Both the position numbers and the translations under genes were made by a program. Shown piece after piece: positions 18,516 to 28,325 of a stretch of DNA of 64,000 nucleotides; within the stretch, counting starts at the first letter, position 1, and each line of letters starts with the position of its first letter. The notes below the pieces were generated by a model. That model ran no database searches. It was not told the origin of the DNA and was given only the letters and a program-made list of their open reading frames with translations. This DNA is from Croceicoccus gelatinilyticus (GTDB taxonomy: Bacteria; Pseudomonadota; Alphaproteobacteria; Sphingomonadales; Sphingomonadaceae), in the NCBI RefSeq assembly GCF_018398395.1, contig NZ_JAHCBF010000004.1:124001-188000 (forward strand), read 5' to 3'.

Positions 18516-18779
18516 CTATTCCTCACGGCTCTCGATAAGGTCCGCAGCCAGCCAGAGGATGCCGACATTGATCGCCGGGACCAGCATGGCCGCGACCGAT
18601 CCGGTCGTCGTTTTCGGATCGAAGAACATGTTCCACGGCAAGCCGATGTAATAGAGAAACCTGCTGGCGAGCGTTTCCTCGCCAGCCCCGGTCGTGCCGA
18701 TGTACCCCACGGTCGCAGCCAGATCGAGCCCGAGCGCGACGAGATAGACAGCGGTGAAAAGCCGAACGAGCCACTTCAT
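18516..18779 (-). CDS. small two-helix membrane protein with GLPWN motif (paralogue 2)
   Basis: 87 residues starting MKWLVRLFTAVYLVALGLDL, with the same GLPWN motif and a second membrane helix (MLVPAINVGILWLAADL) as the protein at 17524-17784. The tail is acidic rather than basic. The two genes flank the AhpD-like gene, all on the minus strand, so they could work together; nothing in the sequence gives a reaction. The gene starts 56 bases after the tsf terminator region. Confidence 0.75.
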   Translation of the reverse strand: MKWLVRLFTAVYLVALGLDLAATVGYIGTTGAGEETLASRFLYYIGLPWNMFFDPKTTTGSVAAMLVPAINVGILWLAADLIESREE

Positions 18780-18835
18780 GATCGTTCCCCCGAACGACCG
18801 CGACCCTGAGCTTGATCATACGCGCACTGCACGCA

Positions 18836-18873
18836 AAGAAAAAGGGCCGGGAAACCCGCAGGTCTCCCGGCCC
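18836..18873 (-). terminator. intrinsic terminator of tsf
   Basis: On the minus strand a 9-base stem GGGCCGGGA...TCCCGGCCC is followed directly by TTTTTCTTTG. It lies about 35 bases past the tsf stop. Confidence 0.85.
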
Positions 18874-18908
18874 CAATTCGAATTTTCGCCTGCGAAAGGC
18901 GGGAAGGA

Positions 18909-19832
18909 TCAGCCGCCGACGGCAGCTGCGACTTCTGCTGCGAAGTCGCTTTCTTCCTTCTCGATGCCTTCGCCGAGCTGGAAGCGGACATAGTCCTTCA
19001 GCACGATCTTCGCGCCTGCATCCTTGCCGGCCTGGTCGACGACCTGCTGGATCGGGGTCTTGTTGTCCATGACGAAGACCTGCGACAGCAGTGCGTTTTC
19101 CTTGGCGTACTTGTTGACGGCACCCTCGACCATCTTTTCCTGCACGTTTTCGGGCTTGCCGCTTTCGGCAGCCTTTTCGCGGGCGATCGCACGCTCACGC
19201 TCGATCACTTCGGCGTCGAGGCCGTCAGCGGTCAGCGCCTGCGGGAAAGCGGCAGCGATGTGCATCGCAAGCTGCTTGCCAAGCGTTTCGAGAACGTCGG
19301 TCGCAGCTTCGGATTCGAGAGCGACGAGAACGCCGATCTTGCCGAGGTTCGGAGCAGCAGCGTTGTGCATGTAGGGGACGACGACGCCCTGTTCGACCGA
19401 GATGGTCTTCATGCGGCGAACCTGCTGGTTTTCACCGATCGTGGCGACGTTGTCGGTCAGCTTGTCCGAAACGGTGCCGCCGCCCGGATAGGCAGCAGCC
19501 TTCAGCGCTTCGACATCGTCGCCGTCAACGCCAAGGGCAACTTCGGTCGTCTTGCGCACGAAGTCCTGAAACTGGTCGTTCTTGGCAACGAAGTCCGTTT
19601 CCGAGTTAACTTCGACGGCAACGCCCTTGGTGCCTTCGACGGCCACGCCGACGAGGCCCTCTGCCGCGGTGCGGCTGGACTTCTTGGCAGCGGCAGCAAG
19701 GCCCTTGGCGCGCAGGAAGTCGACTGCGGCTTCCATGTCGCCGTCGGTCTCGGTCAGAGCCTTCTTGCAATCCATCATGCCCGCGCCGGTCTTCTCGCGC
19801 AGGGTCTTCACGTCAGCGGCGGTGTAAGCCAT
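18909..19832 (-). CDS. tsf: elongation factor Ts
   Basis: 307 residues. The N-terminal UBA-like part has [19 protein letters not shown] and the first core motif reads [18 protein letters not shown] (the TDFV element that inserts in EF-Tu). It exchanges the nucleotide of EF-Tu. It follows rpsB in the universal rpsB-tsf order and ends in a strong terminator. Confidence 0.97.
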   Translation of the reverse strand: MAYTAADVKTLREKTGAGMMDCKKALTETDGDMEAAVDFLRAKGLAAAAKKSSRTAAEGLVGVAVEGTKGVAVEVNSETDFVAKNDQFQDFVRKTTEVALGVDGDDVEALKAAAYPGGGTVSDKLTDNVATIGENQQVRRMKTISVEQGVVVPYMHNAAAPNLGKIGVLVALESEAATDVLETLGKQLAMHIAAAFPQALTADGLDAEVIERERAIAREKAAESGKPENVQEKMVEGAVNKYAKENALLSQVFVMDNKTPIQQVVDQAGKDAGAKIVLKDYVRFQLGEGIEKEESDFAAEVAAAVGG

Positions 19833-19962
19833 CGCGTCGTTCCTTTTTCAATTGGTTGTGCAGCCGGGTGGCAGCAACTGCGACCCGGCGCACGAAACAG
19901 CAAAACATGACGGGGTCGTGACGCATCCGGTGCGTCCGGCCCCGTCAGAAGCCCTCAAGGCC

Positions 19963-20715
<753 letters not shown>

Positions 20716-21076
20716 AGTCATTTCCTTTCCGGTTGAGCCTCTGGAAGACGGATGACCGCGGCGGCGCTTGGCCCGACCGTGGCACCGGTATGTGTGCCTT
20801 CCATGTGGATTTCGCCTGCACCTCCAAGAATCGGAAAATCCGAATCTCTTGGCACAGACGCGGGCGCCCTTAGCGCGGGTAATGGCAAAAGGAAACCCCC
20901 GCGCCACAAAGCCTGTACTACAAGGCCATGTTACGGTGCGAGAGCCGCTCCACGCTTGACAGATTAGAACAGAAAGAGAACAAAGCGAATCAGGAAGACT
21001 ACTTAACCGAGTCGCTTTCCCATCGGCGCCCGCATCCTTTAGCGGAACGGGCGGTGGAACAAAAGGGGGTCATACA
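20716..21076. other. divergent control region of rpsB and the SOS-box gene
   Basis: 361 bases without a gene. The left part should hold the rpsB promoter and leader; I could not place a clear -35/-10 pair there. On the plus strand there is TTGACA at 20956-20961 and the LexA-type box at 20967-20981 ahead of the small membrane protein gene at 21077. Confidence 0.5.
20967..20981 (+). promoter_or_regulatory. candidate LexA (SOS) box
   Basis: GAAC, 7 bases, GAAC (GAACAGAAAGAGAAC), the alphaproteobacterial SOS consensus (GTTC-N7-GTTC read on the other strand). It begins 6 bases after TTGACA, so LexA bound here would cover the promoter spacer of the gene at 21077. Confidence 0.65.
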
Positions 21077-21331
21077 ATGTCGGGCATCATTTCCGGTCTG
21101 GTCGCATTCTTCTTCGTCGCCGCTGCCATGGGTGGCTGCGTGCTCGTCGGAAGCCTATTGTTCGACCTGATCCCGGTCCTGCGCGATGGCGACGATCGCC
21201 TGCGCCAGCCGCTTGTCTTTCCCGAAGTAAGCGAAAAGCCGGCTGTCCGCGCACCGGCGAATGTCTATCGCCTCGCCCCGACTGGACGGGTCTCGCTTCC
21301 CGCTACTACGCCGTTGCGCGCTGCCGCTTGA
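21077..21331 (+). CDS. small single-span membrane protein, probably SOS-controlled
   Basis: 84 residues. One N-terminal membrane helix (ISGLVAFFFVAAAMGGCVLV) is followed by a hydrophilic tail of about 55 residues, probably cytoplasmic or periplasmic, rich in Pro and Arg. A GGGGGT site lies about 10 bases before ATG 21077. The end overlaps the convergent pssA gene by 26 bases. A candidate LexA box is about 95 bases upstream. I recognise no family; small SOS-induced membrane proteins that block division (SidA in Caulobacter) give a possible parallel, with no sequence similarity claimed. Confidence 0.7.
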   Translation: MSGIISGLVAFFFVAAAMGGCVLVGSLLFDLIPVLRDGDDRLRQPLVFPEVSEKPAVRAPANVYRLAPTGRVSLPATTPLRAAA

Positions 21332-22133
21332 CCTTCGCGTAACGGAACACGCCGACGGGTAGCAGCAGCAGGTAGATTACCGAGACTGCAACCAGCGTCC
21401 ACCAAGGCTCAAGGAACAGGAACGCGCCCAGCAGGCCGACGAGGGCAATCAGTTCGAGCCGGACCGACCGGCTCGGCTTGATCGAAGTCCAGCTGAGTGT
21501 CGCAAGGTTCGAGATCATCAGGAACGCGGTCACGATCACCCACGGGAACACCAGCCAGGGATCGCGGAAGAGATCGAGTTCGGTCGCCTTCCACAGATAG
21601 AGCGGCAGGAACGCGACGCCTGCGCCGACAGGCGCGGGAATGCCGGTGAGGAATCCGGCCGACTTGTGCGGCTGTTCCTCTTCATCGATCTGCGCGTTGA
21701 AGCGCGCAAGCCGCAACATGCAGCACAGGGCCAGCGCCAGCGCGGCAAACCAGCCAAATCGCGGCAGATCCTGCAACGACCATGCGAAAAGGATAAGCGC
21801 CGGAGCGACACCGAAGGAGAGCGAGTCTGCGAGACTGTCGAGTTCTGCCCCGAAACGGCTCTGCGCCTTCAGAAGGCGTGCGATACGCCCGTCGATACCA
21901 TCGAGCGTCCCTGCAACCAGAACGGCGAGCACGGCGCGGTCCCAGTCACCCGCCATGCCGAAACGAATACCGGTAAGCCCGATGCAAAGCGCCGCTGCGG
22001 TGATAGCGTTGGGCACGACTGCGCGCATGGTCAGCCCGCGAGACCGTCGCGCAGGAACAGCGCGTTCGCCGTGCGTGACACGCGGACCCACATCACCGGG
22101 TTCAGCCATGCGATCGTCGTCGAGTTCCGTCAC
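21306..22133 (-). CDS. pssA: CDP-diacylglycerol-serine O-phosphatidyltransferase
   Basis: 275 residues with the CDP-alcohol phosphatidyltransferase signature DGxxAR...GxxxDxxxD ([14 protein letters not shown] then [15 protein letters not shown]). Several membrane helices follow. It makes phosphatidylserine from CDP-diacylglycerol. The start is a GTG that overlaps the psd stop (GTGA); the first 35 residues are poorly conserved in character, and an ATG 7 codons in is an alternative. Confidence 0.94.
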   Translation of the reverse strand: MTELDDDRMAEPGDVGPRVTHGERAVPARRSRGLTMRAVVPNAITAAALCIGLTGIRFGMAGDWDRAVLAVLVAGTLDGIDGRIARLLKAQSRFGAELDSLADSLSFGVAPALILFAWSLQDLPRFGWFAALALALCCMLRLARFNAQIDEEEQPHKSAGFLTGIPAPVGAGVAFLPLYLWKATELDLFRDPWLVFPWVIVTAFLMISNLATLSWTSIKPSRSVRLELIALVGLLGAFLFLEPWWTLVAVSVIYLLLLPVGVFRYAKVKRQRATA

Positions 22134-22879
22134 AGGCGAACCCCTTCCAGCATCGGTGTTGCGCCGACTTCGGCAAGCACGGTTTCACCCGCGACGGTCT
22201 TTTGACCCTTGAGCACTTTCGGTTCTGTCCCTGCTGGAAGATAGACGTCGACGCGGCTTCCGAAGCGGATCAGCCCGACCCGCTGGCCAGCACCGACCAT
22301 GTCGCCGGGTTTCACGAACGGAACGATCCGCCGCGCGATCAGTCCCGCGATCTGCGTGAAGCCGACCTGCACGCCGTCCTGCCGTTCAACGAGGAAGTGC
22401 TGACGCTCGTTGTCCTCACTCGCCTTGTCGAGATCGGCATTGAGGAACTTGCCGGGAATATAGACCACCCGGCGAACGGTGCCCGCGATGGGCGAGCGAT
22501 TGATGTGAACATCGAACACGCTCATGAAAATGGATACGCGCGTGACTGGTTCCGAAGACATGCCGCGGGACTCGCCGCCATCGTCCATCTGCAGCTCGGG
22601 CGGCGGAGGCACTTGCGTGATCAGCGTGACGAGCCCGTCGGCAGGCGCGACGATGGCGTTTTCGTCCTGCGGCACGATGCGCTGCGGATCGCGAAAGAAC
22701 GCCAGCACACCCAGCGTCAGGAAGGCGAGCGGCCAGGCGAGCGTCTCCCAGGCCATGATCGCGCAGCCGAAAGATGCAGCCGCCGTAATCAGGCCGAACT
22801 TGCGGCCTTCGGGATGGATCGTGGGCCAGCTCCAGCCAGCCTCGCCGCGTCCGCGATTGTCGAGAATTTCTCCTGCCAT
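22130..22879 (-). CDS. psd: phosphatidylserine decarboxylase proenzyme
   Basis: 249 residues, the short Psd type. VAPADGLV, the [14 protein letters not shown] segment and the C-terminal [11 protein letters not shown], where the Gly-Ser bond is the self-cleavage site that makes the pyruvoyl group, are all present. It converts phosphatidylserine to phosphatidylethanolamine. It is the first gene of a psd-pssA operon. Confidence 0.95.
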   Translation of the reverse strand: MAGEILDNRGRGEAGWSWPTIHPEGRKFGLITAAASFGCAIMAWETLAWPLAFLTLGVLAFFRDPQRIVPQDENAIVAPADGLVTLITQVPPPPELQMDDGGESRGMSSEPVTRVSIFMSVFDVHINRSPIAGTVRRVVYIPGKFLNADLDKASEDNERQHFLVERQDGVQVGFTQIAGLIARRIVPFVKPGDMVGAGQRVGLIRFGSRVDVYLPAGTEPKVLKGQKTVAGETVLAEVGATPMLEGVRL

Positions 22880-22988
22880 CGCCGCTGTCTAGGCGGCTGG
22901 GCTGCACGCGGCAAGCCAACTCGGTCGAACCCCCTCGCCGCTCGCCTTCCAACGAACGTCCAATAGAACCGCTGATAAGCGATACGAT

Positions 22989-23002
22989 AATGCGTTTGCA
23001 TT
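22989..23002. promoter_or_regulatory. inverted repeat upstream of the TonB receptor gene
   Basis: AATGC-GTTT-GCATT, perfect 5-base arms, 50 bases before the receptor start. The flanking words ACGATAA and TGCGTTT recur ahead of the PQQ dehydrogenase gene (31304-31323). Possible operator. Confidence 0.4.
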
Positions 23003-23051
23003 TTAATTAAGGCATCCTTATTAGAGTCGCAAAAGAGAGTGGGAGGATGTA

Positions 23052-25280
23052 ATGAAACTGGAAAATTCGAAGGGATCCGTGCGCGCTGCCAAAGGCCTTT
23101 TCCTGAGCACTTCGTTGATCTGGGCGATGCCCGCACTGGCTCAGGACGCAGGTGACGAAGAGGCCAAGTCGCTCGACACGAACGCCATCGTCGTCACCGC
23201 ACAGCGCCGAGCGCAGAGGCTGGAGGAAGTCCCTCTCGCCATTACCGCACAGACCGGAGCGCAGTTGAGCGAGGCTGGCGTCGACGACATCCGCGATCTC
23301 GGCAATGTCGTGCCGGGCCTGACTTTCACCACGCAGGGCGCGTTCGCCGCCCCTACGATCCGCGGCGTCCAGTCCACCGTCGCCATCGCAGGTGCGGATT
23401 CGCCGGTCGCGATCTACGTCGACGGGGTCTATCAGCCCAACCAGCTCGCCAACGTATTCGAGCTTGCCGACATCGAACGGCTCGAAGTGCTGAAAGGACC
23501 GCAAGGCACGCTGTTCGGCCGTAACGCGACCGCCGGCGCCGTCGTGATCCACACCAAGAAGCCCAGCTTCACGACGACCGGATCGATCGAGGTAAGCGAA
23601 GGGCTATTCTTCGGCGGAAGCGCGAAGACCTCTACCGACACGACGGTAAAGGGTTTCGTTTCGGCTCCGCTCGTCCCCGACGTCGTCGCGGCAAGCCTTT
23701 CGGGCTTTTACGAATACATCGACGGCTATCTGACCGACGACCGCACAGGAAATCGCACCGGGCGCGTCGACAAGTGGAACCTCGGCCTCAAGTTCCTGAT
23801 CCAGCCTGCCGACAATCTAGAATTCCTCGTCAGCGGATCGATGAGCGACAGGACCGACTTCGCCGCGATGGCGACCCAGCCGCTGGACGGGAACTCGAAC
23901 TCGCAGTTCTATCCCGACGCGGTCGTCCCGACCGAACCGTGGCACGTCGCCACCGAGCTTGAACGCGGTGGGAACCCGACGCGCACCAAGCACAAGGCGC
24001 TGTCTCTGAAGGGCACGCTCGACCTCGACGATGTCGGCACCCTTACCTCGATCACCGCGTGGCAGGACATCAAGGCCCGCATCACGGTCGACATCGACGC
24101 GGCCTATTCACCGCAGTGCACGGCCGTCTTCGCCTGCATCCTATACGACGAGGACTATCCCGAAGAGACATTCCAGCAGGAATTGTCCTTCGCGTCGGAA
24201 CAGTTCGGCGCCTTCAGCTTCGTGGCGGGCGCATTCTATTACCGCGACAGCCACTTCATGGGCAACGGCATCCAGCCGCTCCTGCGCGCCGACGGCAGCG
24301 TCGACCCCAGCGAGACTTATGCGGTCGAATTCGATTCCACGATCAAGACCCGCGCCTGGGCCGCGTTCGGCGAAGTGAACCTCGACGTCAGCGATAGCCT
24401 GCACCTTATCGGCGGGCTTCGTTACAGCCGCGAAAAGCGGTTCGGCATCGGCGATGCAGTACCCTACTTCCCGACGACCGGCGCGGTCATTTCGGATTCG
24501 TGGACGCCGCGACTTTCGGTCCGCTACGACGTGACGCCCGACTGGAACGTCTATGCGACATATTCGAAGGGCTTCAAAAGCGCGGTGCTCGACACCACCG
24601 GCCAGTCAAACAACTTCGCCGCGCCCGAGACGATCACCAGCTACGAGATCGGCGCGAAGGGCAATTTCGACGTCTTCTCGTTCTCGCTCGCCGCGTTCTA
24701 CTATGACTACACCGACCTGCAGGTGCAGTTCTTCGACGGCAGCGCGACGATCCTCGCCAATGCCGCCGATGCGACGATCTATGGCCTCGACGGCGAATTC
24801 ACGGTCGATCTAAGCGACGACTTCAGCCTGCGCGCGGTCGGTTCATGGCTGCCCGAGGCGAAGTACGATACCTTTGAAAACGGCGTCGCCTTTGCCCTTC
24901 CCAATACGCCCGGCGGTATGAGCCAGGTCGTGCTCGATGCCAGCGGCGAACGTTTGCTGAAGGCAGCCAAGTTCGCCGGCTCGCTGGCGCTCAGCTACGA
25001 AGGGACGCTCGGTTCGGGCGAGATGGACGGCAACCTGACGGTCGCCCATTCCAGCTCCTATGCCTTCGACCTTCTTGGCCGCGTGAAGACCGGACCCTAC
25101 ACCACCGTCAACGCGCAGCTTGGCTATCGCCCCGGCGGCGGGCCGCTGCGCCTTGCCGTCTATGGCAAGAACATCACGAACGAGGCCTATTTCACCAGCG
25201 CGCTGCTGGGCAATCAGGCGGATGCGCCGGTCTATGCGCCGCCGCGCCAGATGGGTGTCAGGCTGCAGTATGATTTCTGA
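23052..25280 (+). CDS. TonB-dependent outer-membrane receptor
   Basis: 742 residues. A signal peptide ending in PALAQ precedes a TonB-box-like NAIVVTAQRR and the plug domain (VPLAITAQTG, DIRDLGNVVPGLTF, ERLEVLKGPQGTLFGRNATAG: typical of sphingomonad receptors). The remainder is a 22-strand type barrel ending in the aromatic residue of RLQYDF. It would import a substrate through the outer membrane with TonB energy. It heads a catabolic island of CoA-ligase and alcohol/aldehyde dehydrogenases, so a hydrophobic or bulky alcohol is more likely than iron; this is inference. Confidence 0.93.
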   Translation: MKLENSKGSVRAAKGLFLSTSLIWAMPALAQDAGDEEAKSLDTNAIVVTAQRRAQRLEEVPLAITAQTGAQLSEAGVDDIRDLGNVVPGLTFTTQGAFAAPTIRGVQSTVAIAGADSPVAIYVDGVYQPNQLANVFELADIERLEVLKGPQGTLFGRNATAGAVVIHTKKPSFTTTGSIEVSEGLFFGGSAKTSTDTTVKGFVSAPLVPDVVAASLSGFYEYIDGYLTDDRTGNRTGRVDKWNLGLKFLIQPADNLEFLVSGSMSDRTDFAAMATQPLDGNSNSQFYPDAVVPTEPWHVATELERGGNPTRTKHKALSLKGTLDLDDVGTLTSITAWQDIKARITVDIDAAYSPQCTAVFACILYDEDYPEETFQQELSFASEQFGAFSFVAGAFYYRDSHFMGNGIQPLLRADGSVDPSETYAVEFDSTIKTRAWAAFGEVNLDVSDSLHLIGGLRYSREKRFGIGDAVPYFPTTGAVISDSWTPRLSVRYDVTPDWNVYATYSKGFKSAVLDTTGQSNNFAAPETITSYEIGAKGNFDVFSFSLAAFYYDYTDLQVQFFDGSATILANAADATIYGLDGEFTVDLSDDFSLRAVGSWLPEAKYDTFENGVAFALPNTPGGMSQVVLDASGERLLKAAKFAGSLALSYEGTLGSGEMDGNLTVAHSSSYAFDLLGRVKTGPYTTVNAQLGYRPGGGPLRLAVYGKNITNEAYFTSALLGNQADAPVYAPPRQMGVRLQYDF

Positions 25281-25317
25281 GGTCGTGACGGGGCGTGCGC
25301 TGGCTGCGCGCGCGCCC

Positions 25318-25947
25318 TCATTTCGCAGCAAGACCGGTCAGCAGCGTCTCCACGAACGTGCGCGCCTGTTCTTCGACATCGACTGGCCTGCCGGCAAGCG
25401 AGGTACGCATGGCCACGTGCTCCAAACCGCCGAACAGCATGTCGCGCACCATCGGCGCATCGAGGTCGGCGCGAAGTTCGCCTGTCACGATCCCTTCGTC
25501 GACCGCATCGACGACGGTATTCGCGAACTTGCGGTTGAGCTTGTGCAGCGGCGATCCGGCATAGTCCTGCCAGCGCAGTTCCTGATAAAAAACGCGGTGG
25601 AGGCGCGGCGTATCGTCCATGCCGCGCAAATAGCTCGTGGCGATGAGGACCAGCCGGTCCTGCGCCGTGGTCGCGCCCTCCAGCCTCGCCAGCAGGTTCG
25701 TGATGAAAGGCTCGGCCCACTCGGTCAGGACCTGGTTGATCAGCGCCTGCTTGCTCTCGAAATAGCGATAGACGAGCGCTTCGGACACGTGGGCGCGGGC
25801 CGCGATGCGCGCCATCGACACGCCCGACAGCCCCTTGGCTTCCAGCATCTCGCGCGCCGCCGCGATGATCTCGGTCGGGCGGTCGTTCTTCCGCCTGCGC
25901 CAGGCAGGGCCATCCTTGGTCGTATCGGGCGACGGCTGCGTCGACAT
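25318..25947 (-). CDS. TetR-family transcriptional regulator
   Basis: 209 residues from ATG 25947. After a basic leader, RPTEIIAAAREMLEAKGLSG and MARIAARAHVSEALVYRYFE form the DNA-binding domain (about residues 22-70). The C-terminal part is the usual helical effector domain. It is convergent with the TonB receptor gene and divergent from the hotdog-ligase operon (107-base gap with TTCGC/GCGAA repeats), so it most probably controls that operon and itself. Confidence 0.88.
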   Translation of the reverse strand: MSTQPSPDTTKDGPAWRRRKNDRPTEIIAAAREMLEAKGLSGVSMARIAARAHVSEALVYRYFESKQALINQVLTEWAEPFITNLLARLEGATTAQDRLVLIATSYLRGMDDTPRLHRVFYQELRWQDYAGSPLHKLNRKFANTVVDAVDEGIVTGELRADLDAPMVRDMLFGGLEHVAMRTSLAGRPVDVEEQARTFVETLLTGLAAK

Positions 25948-25996
25948 GCGTGGAAAGTGGCCTCCGAAGCGGGACAGGTCAAAGCGCCTTATTTCA

Positions 25997-26031
25997 TTCG
26001 CGGTGCGAAATTGGCAAGTTCGCCTGCGGAA
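25997..26031. promoter_or_regulatory. two tandem TTCGC/GCGAA dyads in the divergent TetR/hotdog promoter
   Basis: TTCGC-GGT-GCGAA (25997-26009) and TTCGC-CT-GCGGAA (26019-26031) stand 22 bases apart, two helix turns. Candidate TetR operators. Confidence 0.4.
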
Positions 26032-26054
26032 CAATGCCGGAAGGGACGTGCTGA

Positions 26055-26477
26055 ATGAGCCAATTTCCGATGACGCTGGCATCGGGGACATTCCGCCTCG
26101 ATGCCGTGCTCGACGACAGGACAAGGCTCAGTTGCCGCTCGGACACCCGTTCGGGCAGCGAGGCGCATCCGATCTTCGCGTTCGTCGCGGCGCTGCGCGG
26201 GGCCGGCACCTCGATCGAGACGCTGTGCGAGCTATGCGGCTGTTCGATCGCTGACGGGCCGGTCCTTGCCTCCTGCGACATCGAATATCTCGCCCCGATG
26301 CCGGTGGACGAGACCTACCGCGTCGACGCCCGCATTGCCGAGCGGATCGAGAAGCCCAGCCGCCGGTTCGGGCAGGCGGTGCACGCCTTCGTCGAGTTCT
26401 CGATCGGACGCGGCGAAGACGAATGCGCCAGAGTGCGTCTCCACATCATCATGCCGAGGAGTGCCGATCATGGATGA
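26055..26477 (+). CDS. hotdog-fold MaoC-like protein (non-catalytic half)
   Basis: 140 residues. The central HPIFAFVAALRGAGTS and the beta strands ILASCDIEYLAPM (as VLASCDIEYLAPM) fit the N-terminal hotdog domain of MaoC-like hydratases, which has no catalytic Asp/His pair. The next gene encodes the half with those residues and overlaps by 8 bases, so the two probably form a split heterodimeric hydratase, as known for ChsH1/ChsH2-type enzymes. Similarity is by pattern, not search. Confidence 0.72.
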   Translation: MSQFPMTLASGTFRLDAVLDDRTRLSCRSDTRSGSEAHPIFAFVAALRGAGTSIETLCELCGCSIADGPVLASCDIEYLAPMPVDETYRVDARIAERIEKPSRRFGQAVHAFVEFSIGRGEDECARVRLHIIMPRSADHG

Positions 26478-26844
26478 AGGACCTTCGTGGAAGCTCGATG
26501 ACGTTTCCGCATCCGAAATGGTGTTCTGGGCGGACCTGCTGGATGATCCCAATCCGATCCATTCGGACCCCGAGGCGGCGCGGCGGCTGGGGTTCGGCAA
26601 CAGGACGGTGAACCCGGGGCCGGTGAACCTTGCCTATGTGCTGAACCTCATTGCGCAGGAATGCGGCGGGACCCCCCCTTCGCGGATCACGGCGCGGTTC
26701 CTCGGCAACGTGATGGCAGGCGACGACGTGACCGCGACGCTTGTCGAGCAGACCGATAATGGCGGGTCGGCGGTCCTGACGCGAAACGGCGACGAGGTCG
26801 TGCTGCAGGCGGATTTCACCATGCCCGGAAAGCCAGCGTCATGA
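26470..26844 (+). CDS. MaoC-like (R)-enoyl-CoA hydratase (catalytic half)
   Basis: 124 residues from ATG 26470. DDPNPIH (residues 25-31) supplies the hydratase-2 catalytic pair D26 and H31, followed by GNRTVNPGPVNLAYV. It would hydrate trans-2-enoyl-CoA made downstream of the acyl-CoA ligase. The start overlaps the previous stop by 8 bases and its own stop overlaps the ligase start by an ATGA, so all three genes are translated as a coupled unit. A longer frame with the same stop, starting at 26101, is a shadow. Confidence 0.82.
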   Translation: MDEGPSWKLDDVSASEMVFWADLLDDPNPIHSDPEAARRLGFGNRTVNPGPVNLAYVLNLIAQECGGTPPSRITARFLGNVMAGDDVTATLVEQTDNGGSAVLTRNGDEVVLQADFTMPGKPAS

Positions 26845-28325
26845 TGGCGGGCGCGACGATCTTCGGGCTCATCGAGACCCGCGCCTGTGCCGATCCCGCC
26901 GCGATCGCGCTGGACGACGGGTCGGTCGAGCTGTCCTATGGCGCGCTGGTCGATCAGGTCGGGGAGATCTCTGCCGGACTGGCGTCACTGGGCGTTGCGC
27001 GGGGCGACCGTGTGGCGATCCTGTCCGAGAATTCGATGCGCTACACGCTGCTGCAACTGGCCTGCGCGCGCATCGGGGCGATTGCCGCGTGCCAGAACTG
27101 GCGTTTGTCGGTGGAGGAATTGCAGCACTGCGTTTCGCTGGTCGAACCGAAACTGCTGCTCTTTTCCGAACGCTATCGCGAGGTGGCCAGCGCCATCGCC
27201 CCTGCGTGCCCCGCAATACCGATGGCCGATGTCCCGCACGCCGACCCGATGCCCGCCAAGGCGCAGAGCGACGATCCCTGGCTCATCATCTATACCAGCG
27301 GAACGACGGGGCTGCCCAAGGCCGCTGTCATATCGCAGCGCGCCGAGATCGCGCGGATGTGCACGCTGCGGCTCGACCTCGGGCTGGAGAAGTCGGACGG
27401 CTTCATCGCCTGGGCCCCGATGTTCCACATGGGCGGGACCGAGCATACGATGGCAACGCTGATGGCTGGCGGGCGCGCCTTCGTGATCGACGGCTACGAC
27501 CCGCAGCGCATCGCGGACATCCTTGCGCGCCATCCCATCGGCTGGCTCCTGCTGGTGCCCTCGACGATCATGCCGCTGGTCGATGCGATCAAGGCGGGCG
27601 AGACCGCGCCGCGTTCGATCAAGGCGGTTGGCTGCATGGCGGACCTGTGCCCCGAGGCGGAAGTGGCCGCGGCCATCGAGACGCTTGGCGCGCCCTACCT
27701 CAACAGCTTCGGCGCGACGGAGACCGGCCTTGGCCCGCTGTCGGGCAATCTGGTCCGGACGCGGTCGGATACCACGGACCTCTCGAAGGATCTCAGTTCG
27801 CTTTACGAACTGCGCATTGCGGACGAGAGCGGCGCGCCGTGCGGTCACGGCACCGTCGGCGAAGCGCTTGTGCGCGGGCCTTGCCTGTTCGACGGGTACT
27901 GGAATGCGGACGCCGCCAATGCCGAGGCGTTCCGCGACGGCTGGTTCCGCATGGGCGATCTGTTTTCGCAGCGTTTCGACGGGCGCTTCGAATATGCGGG
28001 CCGGTCGAAATACCTGATCAAGTCGGGCGGCGAGAACATCTATCCGGCCGAAATCGAGCGGGTGCTGTTGTCCGACCCCCGCGTCGAACAGGCGGTCGTC
28101 GTCAGGCAGGCCGACGAGCGCTGGGGCGAGGTTCCTGTCGCGATCCTCGTCGCATCGGGAATGACCGAGGACGAGGCCCGCACCATGCTCGAAGCGCGAC
28201 TGGCGCGCTACAAGCTACCCCGCCGCTATATCTTCGTGGAGGAGCGGGACCTCGGCCTCAACGTCAGCGGCAAGGCCGACCGGACAGCCCTCGAAAACCG
28301 GCTCGAGGAACTGGCCGGCGCGTGA
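26841..28325 (+). CDS. AMP-dependent acyl-CoA synthetase/ligase
   Basis: 494 residues of the ANL family. The ATP P-loop is IIYTSGTTGLPK (residues 149-160), followed by the FGATETG motif, the MGDLFSQRFDGRF hinge segment (GD), SGGENIYPAEIE, and a C-terminal NVSGKADR carrying the adenylation lysine. It activates a carboxylic acid with ATP and CoA. Substrate not predictable. ATG at 26841 or 26844 are equal choices. It ends the hotdog-hotdog-ligase operon. Confidence 0.93.
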   Translation: MMAGATIFGLIETRACADPAAIALDDGSVELSYGALVDQVGEISAGLASLGVARGDRVAILSENSMRYTLLQLACARIGAIAACQNWRLSVEELQHCVSLVEPKLLLFSERYREVASAIAPACPAIPMADVPHADPMPAKAQSDDPWLIIYTSGTTGLPKAAVISQRAEIARMCTLRLDLGLEKSDGFIAWAPMFHMGGTEHTMATLMAGGRAFVIDGYDPQRIADILARHPIGWLLLVPSTIMPLVDAIKAGETAPRSIKAVGCMADLCPEAEVAAAIETLGAPYLNSFGATETGLGPLSGNLVRTRSDTTDLSKDLSSLYELRIADESGAPCGHGTVGEALVRGPCLFDGYWNADAANAEAFRDGWFRMGDLFSQRFDGRFEYAGRSKYLIKSGGENIYPAEIERVLLSDPRVEQAVVVRQADERWGEVPVAILVASGMTEDEARTMLEARLARYKLPRRYIFVEERDLGLNVSGKADRTALENRLEELAGA

